From: Caballeronia sp. INDeC2
GTDB taxonomy: Bacteria > Pseudomonadota > Gammaproteobacteria > Burkholderiales > Burkholderiaceae
Reading direction: 5' to 3'
Assembly: GCF_023631325.1 (NCBI RefSeq)
Contig: NZ_JALQDG010000026.1
Location: forward strand, 62,001 to 126,000
DNA length: 64,000 bases
Part shown: positions 1 to 7,128 of the stretch, piece by piece
How the letters are laid out: each line of letters begins with the position of its first letter
Position numbering within the stretch: the first letter of the stretch is position 1
Notes under the pieces: generated by a model
The model's database searches: none
Told to the model about the DNA's origin: nothing
Seen by the model: the letters and a program-made list of their open reading frames with translations, nothing else
Translations under genes and position numbers: made by a program

Positions 1-120
1 CCGCAAATGACGGACGAACAGATCGCCGTGCTGAGCAATTTCATCACGCGCCAGTTCGGCGATCCGCGCGCGACGACCGATGCAAAAGCGGTCGCGCGGC
101 TGCGCTCGATCGCGCAATAA
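1..120 (+). CDS. C-terminal end of a probable c-type cytochrome (5' partial)
   Basis: An open frame enters from the left edge and ends at TAA 118-120, giving 39 residues that include [21 protein letters not shown] Met followed by a DEQIAxLSxFI helix is the usual end of class I cytochrome c domains: the Met region supplies the distal haem ligand and the last helix packs on the haem. The haem-binding CxxCH motif would lie outside the window, so the call rests only on the tail. No gene follows within 150 bases and the next gene is unrelated. Confidence 0.5.
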   Translation, partial: PQMTDEQIAVLSNFITRQFGDPRATTDAKAVARLRSIAQ

Positions 121-273
121 ATACGTGTAGAACAGACATCGCGCGGCAGCTTTTACGCGCGCAGCGAGCGCGCCGGTAACGCCGTTGTAACGAGTGTGGA
201 TGCGGCTTGCGGATTGCTTGCAAAAGCGATCCACCCCTCACACGTTGTCATTGACGAGCGCTATCATCGGCTC

Positions 274-1011
274 ATGAATGGTCCTACCTATCCTATCGTC
301 TGCAGGCATCCTGCCAATGACATCGGCCGCGATTTCGTGGTCGGCGATCTGCATGGCTGCATGGATGCGCTGCGTTATCTTCTGCACGAAATCGGTTTCG
401 ACGGTGCGCGCGACCGGCTGTTCTCAGTCGGCGATCTGGTCGATCGCGGCACGGACTCGCTCGCGGCGATCGATCTCATCGACAAGCCGTGGTTCTATCC
501 CGTGCTCGGCAATCATGAGGATTCGCTGATCTCCGTCGCGACGGGCGCGATGCGCCGTCAGTCGTGGTACGGGATCGGCGGCGCGTGGGCCGAAGCCGTC
601 ACCGACGACCAGCTCGCCGCGCTTGCGGCGCGGCTCGCGAAGTTGCCGCTCGTGCGCGTCGTGGGCGAGGGCGAACGGCGCTTCAACGTGCTGCACGCGG
701 AGTTTTTCGGCAACGATGCCGAACTCGACGCCGGCGATTTCCACGAAGACGTGCGCAGCCAGATTCTGTGGGGCCGCGGCCTCGCGCTCGGTCACGCGGA
801 CCCGCAGCAACAGCTCGGGCTATCGCCGACGTACTGCGGCCATACACCGACGCGCGCGGTGAAGCAGATCGGCTCGCAGATTTACATCGATACGTGCGCG
901 TTCGCGCCGGAAGGCCGGCTCACGATCGTTCAGGCCGGCACCGAGGAGCGCTGGTCCGTGAAGGAGCGCTGGGCCGCCTCCGAAGGCGCGCGCGAACTCG
1001 CGTTGCCCTGA
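274..1011 (+). CDS. Metallophosphoesterase, PrpA-like serine/threonine phosphatase family
   Basis: A protein of 245 residues with the calcineurin-type metallophosphatase signature in order: GDLHG near residue 25, GDLVDRG near 52 and GNHE near 80, with later histidines (VLHAEF, YCGHTPT) that complete the two-metal site. Such proteins remove phosphate from phosphoproteins or hydrolyse diadenosine tetraphosphate; the bacterial PrpA/PrpB type is the closest match. The start at ATG 274 gives the compact family N-terminus; an in-frame codon at 196 would add 26 residues that look non-coding. It stands alone. The substrate is not predictable from sequence. Confidence 0.85.
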   Translation: MNGPTYPIVCRHPANDIGRDFVVGDLHGCMDALRYLLHEIGFDGARDRLFSVGDLVDRGTDSLAAIDLIDKPWFYPVLGNHEDSLISVATGAMRRQSWYGIGGAWAEAVTDDQLAALAARLAKLPLVRVVGEGERRFNVLHAEFFGNDAELDAGDFHEDVRSQILWGRGLALGHADPQQQLGLSPTYCGHTPTRAVKQIGSQIYIDTCAFAPEGRLTIVQAGTEERWSVKERWAASEGARELALP

Positions 1012-1061
1012 CTTCTTCGACCGATTGGCGCCGCCGGGCGCTGCGGCACGCACGTTGCTCG

Positions 1062-2423
1062 ATGCATCGCCATCACTCGAAGATCAAACAGGCGAGGCGA
1101 GCGGTGGCCAGAATCGGAACGAACAGGGAGACGGGCGGCGGAGCCAGCGTTGCTCCGACAGGCGGCGTGCAGGGCTGCCCCGAGGATTTGCCGCCGGGCC
1201 TGCGCTACATGGACGATTCGCGGCGCGGCTACACGCGCGAGTGGATCGACGGCGCATTCGCGTACTTCAACACGCAAGGCAAGCGGATCGACGACGAAGC
1301 CGAGATTCGTCGCATCAACGCGCTCGCCATTCCGCCCGCATATACCGATGTCTGGATCTGCCCCGACGCGCGCGGCCATCTTCAGGCGACCGGACGCGAC
1401 GCGCGCGGGCGCAAGCAATACCGCTATCACCAGCAATGGCGCGAAACCCGCGACGCCAACAAGTACGAGCGCATGCTCGCGTTTTCCGCGGTGCTGCCGA
1501 AGCTGCGTTCGCGCGTTGCGCGCGATCTGTCGCTCGACGGCATGCCGCGCAACAAGGTGCTCGCGACCGTCGTGCGTTTGCTCGACACGACGCTCATTCG
1601 AGTCGGCAGCGAGGAGTACGCGCGCGAGAACCGCTCGTACGGGCTGACGACGCTGAGAAAGCGCCATCTGAAAGTGTCGTCGGGGACGCTGCGGTTCAGA
1701 TTTCGCGGCAAGAGCGGCATCGAGCACGATGTCTCGGTGAGCGACGCGCGGGTCGCGCGCATCGTCAAGCGCTGCATGGACTTGCCGGGACAGGATCTCT
1801 TCCAGTATCTCGATGCCGATGGCACGCGCCATTCGGTCTCGTCATCCGATATCAACGATTATTTGCGCGAGATCACGGGCGCCGACTTCACCGCGAAGGA
1901 CTATCGCACGTGGGCGGGCAGCGTGTTCGCGCTCGCGGCGCTGCGACGGCTGAAATGGGAGACGGTGACGGAGGCGCGCAAGCATGTCGTCGGCACGATC
2001 AAGGACGTCGCGCAATTGCTGCGCAACACGCCCGCCGTGTGCCGCAAGTGCTATGTGCATCCCGCGGTGATCGACGCCTTCGAGGCGGGCGAGCTCGCCG
2101 AAACGATGCCCGCGTCGCGCCGTCATGGCCTCAAGACCGACGAGGCCGCGCTCGCGATCTTCCTCGAAAAGGAAGCGAAACGCCGCACGCGCGAGGCGGC
2201 GCGCAAGAACCGCAAGGGCGACGCCACGAGCGACACGCGCCTGACCCGAATGCTGACGGAATCGAGCCGCAAGGCGCGCGCGGGCGGGCTGAAGGCGAGC
2301 GGCAAGAACGCGGCGGCGCAGGCGCTGGAGCATGTCGCGAAGAAGTCGGCGAGGAAGGCGGCGCGCCCGGCGTCGAAGAAGCTCGCGCGCACGCGCACCG
2401 AAACGGCGATCGCGATCCGCTGA
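1062..2423 (+). CDS. DNA topoisomerase IB (poxvirus-type)
   Basis: A protein of 453 residues that relaxes supercoils by a transient 3'-phosphotyrosyl DNA link without ATP. The catalytic core is readable: RENRSYGLTTLRKRH around 188-202, the RTWAGS segment near 282, and the active-site tyrosine at about residue 331 in CRKCYVHPAVI. The C-terminal 90 residues are very rich in Lys, Arg and Ala, a histone-H1-like tail that probably binds DNA non-specifically. The start at ATG 1062 is chosen because upstream in-frame codons overlap the preceding phosphatase gene antiparallel to any conserved domain. Bacterial members of this family are common in soil proteobacteria and are accessory to topoisomerase I. 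Confidence 0.9.
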   Translation: MHRHHSKIKQARRAVARIGTNRETGGGASVAPTGGVQGCPEDLPPGLRYMDDSRRGYTREWIDGAFAYFNTQGKRIDDEAEIRRINALAIPPAYTDVWICPDARGHLQATGRDARGRKQYRYHQQWRETRDANKYERMLAFSAVLPKLRSRVARDLSLDGMPRNKVLATVVRLLDTTLIRVGSEEYARENRSYGLTTLRKRHLKVSSGTLRFRFRGKSGIEHDVSVSDARVARIVKRCMDLPGQDLFQYLDADGTRHSVSSSDINDYLREITGADFTAKDYRTWAGSVFALAALRRLKWETVTEARKHVVGTIKDVAQLLRNTPAVCRKCYVHPAVIDAFEAGELAETMPASRRHGLKTDEAALAIFLEKEAKRRTREAARKNRKGDATSDTRLTRMLTESSRKARAGGLKASGKNAAAQALEHVAKKSARKAARPASKKLARTRTETAIAIR

Positions 2424-2445
2424 AGCCTGTGAAACGTTTGCCCAC

Positions 2446-3177
2446 TCAGCCGACCTGATTCAGCTCGAATACATAGTCGATCGCCTCGCCGTTCCAGTTG
2501 TATTCCAGATACGCCGCGTGGCGGCAATCGCGCAGCATCGTCGTGCGAAAGGCTGCGAGGCATTCGCCTTGCGGATCCCGCACCGACGGATACACGATGC
2601 CCGGCGCGCTCGCCGCGCGCACCGCGCGTCCGAGCGCCTTGCCCGGGCCGTAATCGTCCGGTGCGAGGATGCGCGGATCGAGGCCGGCCCGCGTGATCGC
2701 ATCGCCGCGCAAATCGACGACTTCGCCGTGCGCCATCACCGTATAGAGACGCATCTGCTGGCGCAGCGGCGCTTCGTTCGTCGCCGCGAGAAAGAGGCCG
2801 GCGTGATAGCGCGTTTCGGCGATCGCGGTCTCGCGTTCGCGGCCGCAATAGAACACGCCGTAGCTGCCGTCGGAGAAGCGGCTGCCGTTCGGATTCAGAT
2901 GCGTGAACGCAGCCATGATGGGCCCGCAGCCCGGCCCGAAACAGCGTTCGTCGGGCGGCACGAGATCGAGTTCGCCGAGTTCGGTGCGCAGACGGTCGTT
3001 GGTCATCGCCTCGAGCGCGTAGAGCGCCTCGAAATCCTGCGGCGACGCCACACGGTCGAACAGATTGACGGCCGGAAAACGAGTGGGAATCACGCGATAC
3101 GCGGGCGACCAGTGGATGAGGCTATGCGGCCACTGCTCGCGCCAGTTCGATGTGTCCTTGCTGAATGCAATTCCCAT
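2446..3177 (-). CDS. RES-domain toxin of a RES/Xre toxin-antitoxin system
   Basis: A protein of 243 residues with the RES domain, whose known members degrade or phosphorolyse NAD+ and arrest growth. The three name-giving residues are readable: Arg 28 in AYRVIP, Glu 121 in ETAIAETRYH and Ser 198 in VYPSVRD. The start is ATG 3177, which shares its A with the stop of the upstream antitoxin (TGATG), so toxin translation is coupled to antitoxin translation. An in-frame extension to 3429 would lie wholly inside the antitoxin gene and is rejected. Function is inferred from family and operon structure. Confidence 0.9.
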   Translation of the reverse strand: MGIAFSKDTSNWREQWPHSLIHWSPAYRVIPTRFPAVNLFDRVASPQDFEALYALEAMTNDRLRTELGELDLVPPDERCFGPGCGPIMAAFTHLNPNGSRFSDGSYGVFYCGRERETAIAETRYHAGLFLAATNEAPLRQQMRLYTVMAHGEVVDLRGDAITRAGLDPRILAPDDYGPGKALGRAVRAASAPGIVYPSVRDPQGECLAAFRTTMLRDCRHAAYLEYNWNGEAIDYVFELNQVG

Positions 3178-3614
3178 CACGCCCAGCCGCCTCGCATTGC
3201 GTCGAGGTACTGGCGCACGGCGACCAGATCGCTGATATTGCCCGCCAGCAGGCGGTCGATCGCCGGATGTCCGCCGAAGGGCGGCGCGGCGTTGGGGCGG
3301 CGGATCCAGGTATCGGCGGCTTTCGGGTCGGGCAGAAGGATTTGCAGCGCCTTGTAGATGCCGAGAATCAGCGAAAGGCGCTCCAGCGTGTCCCGGCCGA
3401 GCCGCGCGGACTGCGGCGCGGCTTTCCATTTGAAGAAGGTGGAGCGCCCCGGCGAGCCGAGCAAGATAATCTGCTCTTCCGCCGATAGCTCCCAGTCGCG
3501 GGCGATGTTGAAAAACGCGCGCAAGCCGGCAGCGGAAAGATCGCTCGAATCCAGCGCCGGACGCGGCGCCGGTTGGCCGGCCGGCACATGTTCGGCGCGT
3601 GCGGCGTTGGACAT
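3177..3614 (-). CDS. Xre/MbcA/ParS-type antitoxin of the RES toxin
   Basis: A protein of 145 residues: a short variable N-terminus, then a helical Xre-like region (SAAGLRAFFNIARDWELS, about 28-45), and a C-terminal toxin-binding domain (DUF2384) with LERLSLILGIYKAL near 77-90 and a GHPAIDRLL-type motif near the end. It would neutralise the downstream RES toxin and repress its own promoter. It is first in the two-gene operon and overlaps the toxin start by one base. A strong promoter with an overlapping palindrome lies upstream at 3646-3673. Confidence 0.88.
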   Translation of the reverse strand: MSNAARAEHVPAGQPAPRPALDSSDLSAAGLRAFFNIARDWELSAEEQIILLGSPGRSTFFKWKAAPQSARLGRDTLERLSLILGIYKALQILLPDPKAADTWIRRPNAAPPFGGHPAIDRLLAGNISDLVAVRQYLDAMRGGWA

Positions 3615-3645
3615 GTCGTTAAGTCTCCAAAGGAACTTGTTTCAC

Positions 3646-3673
3646 ATATTAGTCCACATTTGGATTAATACAA
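3646..3673 (-). promoter_or_regulatory. Promoter and palindromic operator of the RES/Xre operon
   Basis: On the minus strand TTGTAT (3673-3668) and TAATAT (3651-3646) are separated by 16 bases and placed about 32 bases before the antitoxin start, a good sigma-70 promoter. A near-perfect palindrome, ATTAGTCCA-N4-TGGATTAAT (3648-3669, one mismatch), fills the spacer and overlaps the -10. Binding there would block RNA polymerase, which fits autoregulation by the Xre antitoxin; the binding itself is inferred. Confidence 0.6.
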
Positions 3674-3707
3674 GCATGCCATGAATGTTTTTACTCGCGG
3701 CGCCGGA

Positions 3708-3980
3708 TCAGCCGTCGTCGTCGGTCGGACCATAGCGGCGGCCGGGTACGTGGGACTTGAGCGCGTCGGCGATCTGCGAGGGCGTGCAATCGGCGGGAAG
3801 CACGCGGCGCTGCACGCGCTGGTCGTTCTTCAGCACCCATTCGACCATCCGATACGCCGGGCCCCACGGCGGTTCGACGGGCAGCGACAGGCGGCATTCG
3901 CGCAGCGTGAGCGCGTATTGTTTTCGCATCGTCGGTGCGAGATTGGCAAAGCTTCGGCGCGCGGCAGTGTTGGCTGACAT
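3708..3980 (-). CDS. Hypothetical protein, 90 residues
   Basis: A small soluble protein beginning MSANTAARRSFANLAPTM and ending in an acidic PTDDDG tail. It is Arg- and Pro-rich with a central RMVEWVLKNDQRVQRRVLP segment and no signal peptide or membrane helix. The start at ATG 3980 is backed by a GAGGAA ribosome-binding site 6 bases upstream; an upstream in-frame start would add 28 residues without a ribosome site. I do not recognise the family. It stands alone between the toxin-antitoxin pair and the LexA-box unit. Confidence 0.65.
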   Translation of the reverse strand: MSANTAARRSFANLAPTMRKQYALTLRECRLSLPVEPPWGPAYRMVEWVLKNDQRVQRRVLPADCTPSQIADALKSHVPGRRYGPTDDDG

Positions 3981-4189
3981 GGCACATTCCTCACGGTGAT
4001 GATCCGGCCGTCCGATGCGGACGGCGGCAATTGAGCCGGATCGCGAGACGAGTGTGTCGGGCAAGAATTAAGGGCGACTTAATCACGAGCGACGGCGCAT
4101 CGAGCCGCGACGAAATGCCGCCAATGGACGCTGCCAAAGCGCCGGTCAAGAGGCGCTTCGGCATTTTCACCACGGCGCGTGCCGCCTGT

Positions 4190-4224
4190 TTGCCGCGACG
4201 GCGGGTTACTGTATATTCGTACAG
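4190..4224 (+). promoter_or_regulatory. SOS (LexA) box overlapping a sigma-70 promoter
   Basis: CTGT-ATATTCGT-ACAG at 4209-4224 fits the LexA consensus CTGT-N8-ACAG exactly, with an AT-rich centre. The flanking promoter has TTGCCG (4190-4195), a 16-base spacer and TATATT (4212-4217), so the box covers the -10. The first gene downstream starts at 4249 behind a GGGAG ribosome site. LexA of betaproteobacteria is known to use the E. coli-type box, so DNA-damage control of the following small genes is likely. Confidence 0.65.
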
Positions 4225-4248
4225 CTTGTCTGCACAGGGAGCCTGCCG

Positions 4249-4473
4249 ATGATTCCACGCAACGATCCGCTCGAAGCGGCTGCGCTCGAACGTTTCATGC
4301 GCGCGACGCGCGCGGTGAACGCGGCGTTCGACGCCACGCGAGGCGAGCCCGATTTCATGCAGGACGGGCAATCCGTCGCGCGCTCGCTGGAGCGTCTCGA
4401 CGCCGCGTTGCACGAACTGGAAACGTCCGAGCAGTCGCTCGACGCCATTCTCTCGCGCAGAGCGGGCCACTAA
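4249..4473 (+). CDS. Small hypothetical protein behind a LexA box
   Basis: A protein of 74 residues, highly helical and charged (MIPRNDPLEAAALERFMRAT at the start, then ERLDAALHELETSEQSLDAI), probably one or two amphipathic helices with coiled-coil character. No signal peptide, no membrane segment and no domain that I recognise. The ribosome site GGGAG lies just before ATG 4249. The LexA box 25 bases upstream makes it a candidate DNA-damage-induced protein; a second small gene follows after 17 bases and is probably co-transcribed. Confidence 0.65.
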   Translation: MIPRNDPLEAAALERFMRATRAVNAAFDATRGEPDFMQDGQSVARSLERLDAALHELETSEQSLDAILSRRAGH

Positions 4474-4490
4474 CCGTTGGAGCGAATCAC

Positions 4491-4799
4491 TTGAAGCGCG
4501 TATTCCTGATCGTCGTTCTTCTGATCGGCTCGTCGTCGCTGTTTGCGGCCGAGCGCTACACGGAAGTCTGGAATCCTCCCGAAGCACAGTCCGTCAAGGG
4601 CAAGAGCAAGACGCACGCGGCCGCGCAGACCGCAGCGAGAAAAAAGCACAAGAGCGCGACTTCGGTGAAGCAGGTCGCCGACAAGGGCGCCGTCGAGCAG
4701 TCTTCCGTGACGCCGCGTGCGAAGACTGCGTCGCCGAAGCCGGCCGAGCCGGTCATTCCGCGCAAAATCGAGCCGAACGGCCAGGTGATGCGGGTCTAG
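4491..4799 (+). CDS. Small secreted or membrane-anchored basic protein, SOS-box unit
   Basis: A protein of 102 residues starting at TTG 4491, with GGAG about 9 bases upstream. The first 20 residues (KRVFLIVVLLIGSSSLFAA) form a signal peptide or a single N-terminal membrane anchor, with a possible signal-peptidase site at LFAA-ER. The remainder is low-complexity, rich in Lys, Ala, Thr and Pro, and probably unstructured. It follows the 74-residue gene closely and ends at a strong terminator, so the two form one short unit. A single-pass envelope protein under LexA control recalls damage-induced division inhibitors, but no homology is visible. Confidence 0.6.
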   Translation: MKRVFLIVVLLIGSSSLFAAERYTEVWNPPEAQSVKGKSKTHAAAQTAARKKHKSATSVKQVADKGAVEQSSVTPRAKTASPKPAEPVIPRKIEPNGQVMRV

Positions 4800-4820
4800 A
4801 ACGCTTGGCGCGTGGCAACG

Positions 4821-4863
4821 AAAGACAAAAGGGGCGCCCCGATGGAGCGCCCCTTTTGTCTTT
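4821..4863. terminator. Strong bidirectional rho-independent terminator
   Basis: A perfect 17-bp inverted repeat (4821-4837 and 4847-4863) with a 9-base loop. The GC core is flanked by A and T runs on both sides, so it can stop transcription from the LexA-box unit on the plus strand and from the DUF3309 gene on the minus strand. Confidence 0.85.
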
Positions 4864-4885
4864 AGCGGCCGATGGGCCGCCGATG

Positions 4886-5044
4886 TCACAACCGACCCAT
4901 CAACAACAGAACGATCACCACGACCAGCACGACGCCGAGAATCCCGCTCGGTCCGTAGCCCCAACTGCGGCTGTGCGGCCAGGAAGGAATGGCGCCGATC
5001 AAGAGCAGGATGAGGATGATCAGCAGTATGGTTCCGATCGTCAT
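4886..5044 (-). CDS. DUF3309 small membrane protein
   Basis: A protein of 52 residues, MTIGTILLIILILLLIGAIP at the start, then a short SWPHSRSWGYGPSG loop and a second hydrophobic helix ending GRL. This two-helix hairpin with a Trp-Gly-Tyr-Gly-Pro loop is the DUF3309 pattern found across proteobacteria. The ribosome site AAAGGAGAAG precedes ATG 5044 at ideal spacing. The function of the family is unknown; it probably sits in the inner membrane. Confidence 0.85.
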   Translation of the reverse strand: MTIGTILLIILILLLIGAIPSWPHSRSWGYGPSGILGVVLVVVIVLLLMGRL

Positions 5045-5314
5045 TCGACTTCTCCTTTGTTCAAATGACCGCGGGACGGATCGGCGTCCGGCGCAGCCTC
5101 CCAACTGTCATCGACAGTCATGCGCCGGATGTACGGCGGCTCGCGGCCGCCGGCACGATCAGAAGTGCGATCGACGAGAGCTGAAGAGCAATGGCCGTGC
5201 CAGCGAGCCTGAAAGCCCGTCGCACAAGGCGTTCAGCGTGTCGAACGAGTGCTTGTCTGAACCGACGATTGTCGAAAAGGCGAGGCGAAACGAGGTGGGG
5301 TGGGCAAAACTTGC

Positions 5315-5344
5315 ACGGCGCGCGGGAGAGCTTTCGCGCGCCGT
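5315..5344 (-). terminator. GC hairpin downstream of the phosphate transporter gene
   Basis: A perfect 10-bp inverted repeat (5315-5324 and 5335-5344) just past the stop of the minus-strand transporter gene. On that strand it is followed by GCAAGTTTT, a weak U tract. The rest of 5045-5314, between the DUF3309 start and this hairpin, shows no convincing gene; a 42-codon minus-strand frame with a hydrophobic stretch ends near 5118 but lacks a ribosome site. Confidence 0.5.
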
Positions 5345-5365
5345 CCGGTAATCGCGAGAAATCGA

Positions 5366-6952
5366 TCAGAAAATGCCGCGGAACGCCCAGAACAGCAGGC
5401 CCGCCAGCGCGATCGACACCGGCAACGTCAGGATCCACGCGAGCGCGAGGCTGCGCACGGTGCGCCATTGCAGGCCGGAGCCGTTCGCGGCCATCGTGCC
5501 CGCGACGCCGGACGACAGCACGTGCGTCGTGCTGACGGGCAGGCCGTAGACATCGGCGGCGCCGATGGTCAGCATCGCCACGAGCTCCGCCGACGCGCCT
5601 TGGCCGTATGTCAGATGCGTCTTGCCGATGCGCTCGCCGACCGTCACGACGATGCGCTTCCAGCCGACCATCGTGCCCAGACCGAGCGCCACCGCGACGG
5701 CGACTTTCACCCACGTCGGAATGAACTTGGTCGCGTGATCGAGCTGCTTCTTGTAGTTGGTGAGCACGGCGTCATCGTCCTGAGAAAAAGCGGGCGACTT
5801 CTGCTTTTCCATGATGCGCAGCGCTTCAGAGGCGATGTACATCTCGTTGCGCACATTGCGGACATTGCCTTGCGGAACCTCGGCGATCGTCTGGCTCGGG
5901 CGGATCTGCGATTCGATCGAATCGACCACGGCCTTCAGCGACGCGATCGTGTCCGGCGCGAGCGTCTTCGTCTGCACGTATTTTTCAACCTGGCCGCGCG
6001 CGTCGGCGGCGGGCGCCGCGCCGTTGCCATAGCGCTGCAGCACTTCCGACGCGCTGTGGCTCACCGCGACGAAGTTCTGCGTCTCGTCGGCGGTCATGGC
6101 CTTGTTGAGCGCGTAGGCGGTCGGCACGGTGCCGATCAGGATCAGCATGATGAGACCCATGCCCTTCTGACCGTCGTTGGATCCGTGCGCGAACGACACG
6201 CCCGTGCACGTGAGGATCAGCAGGCAGCGGATCCAGAAGGGCGGCGGCGTGTTCTTTTCCGGCTCCTTGTAGAGCGCCGGCACGCGCACGACGAGCTTCA
6301 GCACGTAGAGCAGAAAGCCCGCGAGCACGAAGCCGACGAGCGGCGAAAACAGCAGCGACTTGCCGACCGACATCGCCTGGCTCCAGTCGACGCCCGACGT
6401 GCCGTTCGTGCCGTGCAGCATCTGGTTCATCAGGCCGACGCCGATCACGGACCCGATCAACGTATGCGAACTGGAAGAAGGAAGGCCGAGCGCCCAAGTG
6501 CCGAGGTTCCAGATGATCGCCGCGATCAGGAGCGCGAAGACCATCGCGAAGCCCTGCGAACTGCCGACGCCGATGATCAGCTCGACCGGCAGCAGTTGCA
6601 GGATGCCGAACGCGACCGCGCCGCTCGAAATCAGCACGCCGATGAAATTCCATGCGCCCGACCAGACAACCGCCAGGTTTGGTGTCAAAGAGTGCGTGTA
6701 AATTACGGTGGCGACGGCGTTCGCGGTGTCGTGAAAGCCGTTGACGAATTCGAAGCCGAGCGCGATCAGCAGCGCGATGCCGAGCAGAATGTACGGAAAC
6801 GCCGACGATTCACGCACCGGCGCGAGATCTTCGAACAGATGCAGGACGCAATACACGGCACCCGCGCCGATGGCGATCAGGAAAAGCAGCAGCGCGAGCC
6901 GCTGCCCGAGCGTGCGGCCTTCGCGTGATTGGGGAAAGGCAATCTGGTTCAT
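5366..6952 (-). CDS. Inorganic phosphate transporter, Pit family
   Basis: A protein of 528 residues with about ten membrane helices, a low-affinity metal-phosphate:H+ symporter in the inner membrane. The duplicated family signature is clear: GFHDTANAVATVIYTHSL near residue 68 and GSNDGQKGMGLIML near 258. A long cytoplasmic insert (about 280-420, containing EKYVQTKTLAPDTIASLK) separates the two halves, as in the longer proteobacterial PitA-like proteins. It stands alone; no phoU-like gene is adjacent. Confidence 0.92.
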   Translation of the reverse strand: MNQIAFPQSREGRTLGQRLALLLFLIAIGAGAVYCVLHLFEDLAPVRESSAFPYILLGIALLIALGFEFVNGFHDTANAVATVIYTHSLTPNLAVVWSGAWNFIGVLISSGAVAFGILQLLPVELIIGVGSSQGFAMVFALLIAAIIWNLGTWALGLPSSSSHTLIGSVIGVGLMNQMLHGTNGTSGVDWSQAMSVGKSLLFSPLVGFVLAGFLLYVLKLVVRVPALYKEPEKNTPPPFWIRCLLILTCTGVSFAHGSNDGQKGMGLIMLILIGTVPTAYALNKAMTADETQNFVAVSHSASEVLQRYGNGAAPAADARGQVEKYVQTKTLAPDTIASLKAVVDSIESQIRPSQTIAEVPQGNVRNVRNEMYIASEALRIMEKQKSPAFSQDDDAVLTNYKKQLDHATKFIPTWVKVAVAVALGLGTMVGWKRIVVTVGERIGKTHLTYGQGASAELVAMLTIGAADVYGLPVSTTHVLSSGVAGTMAANGSGLQWRTVRSLALAWILTLPVSIALAGLLFWAFRGIF

Positions 6953-7128
6953 GTCGCGTCCTTGGGTGGTCTTGCGCGGGGCTGTATCGGAGAGTGAAAA
7001 GCAGGCGAGAAGCGTTTCAGACGCTCAAATGGCCATGTTTCCCGCGCCATGTGTCGATTTCATGACCCGGGGAATATGAGCCTTTTGTATGAACTGACGG
7101 GCGGTGAGAGCCCGCTCCTGGAGACGTC

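Noticed and set aside
2446..3429. Longer 327-residue RES protein starting at 3429
   Set aside because: The extra 84 residues lie inside the antitoxin gene in another frame; the coupled ATG at 3177 is better.
5300..6928. 542-codon plus-strand frame opposite the phosphate transporter
   Set aside because: It is the antisense shadow of a clear Pit transporter, rich in Arg, His and Asp with no domain, as expected in GC-rich DNA.
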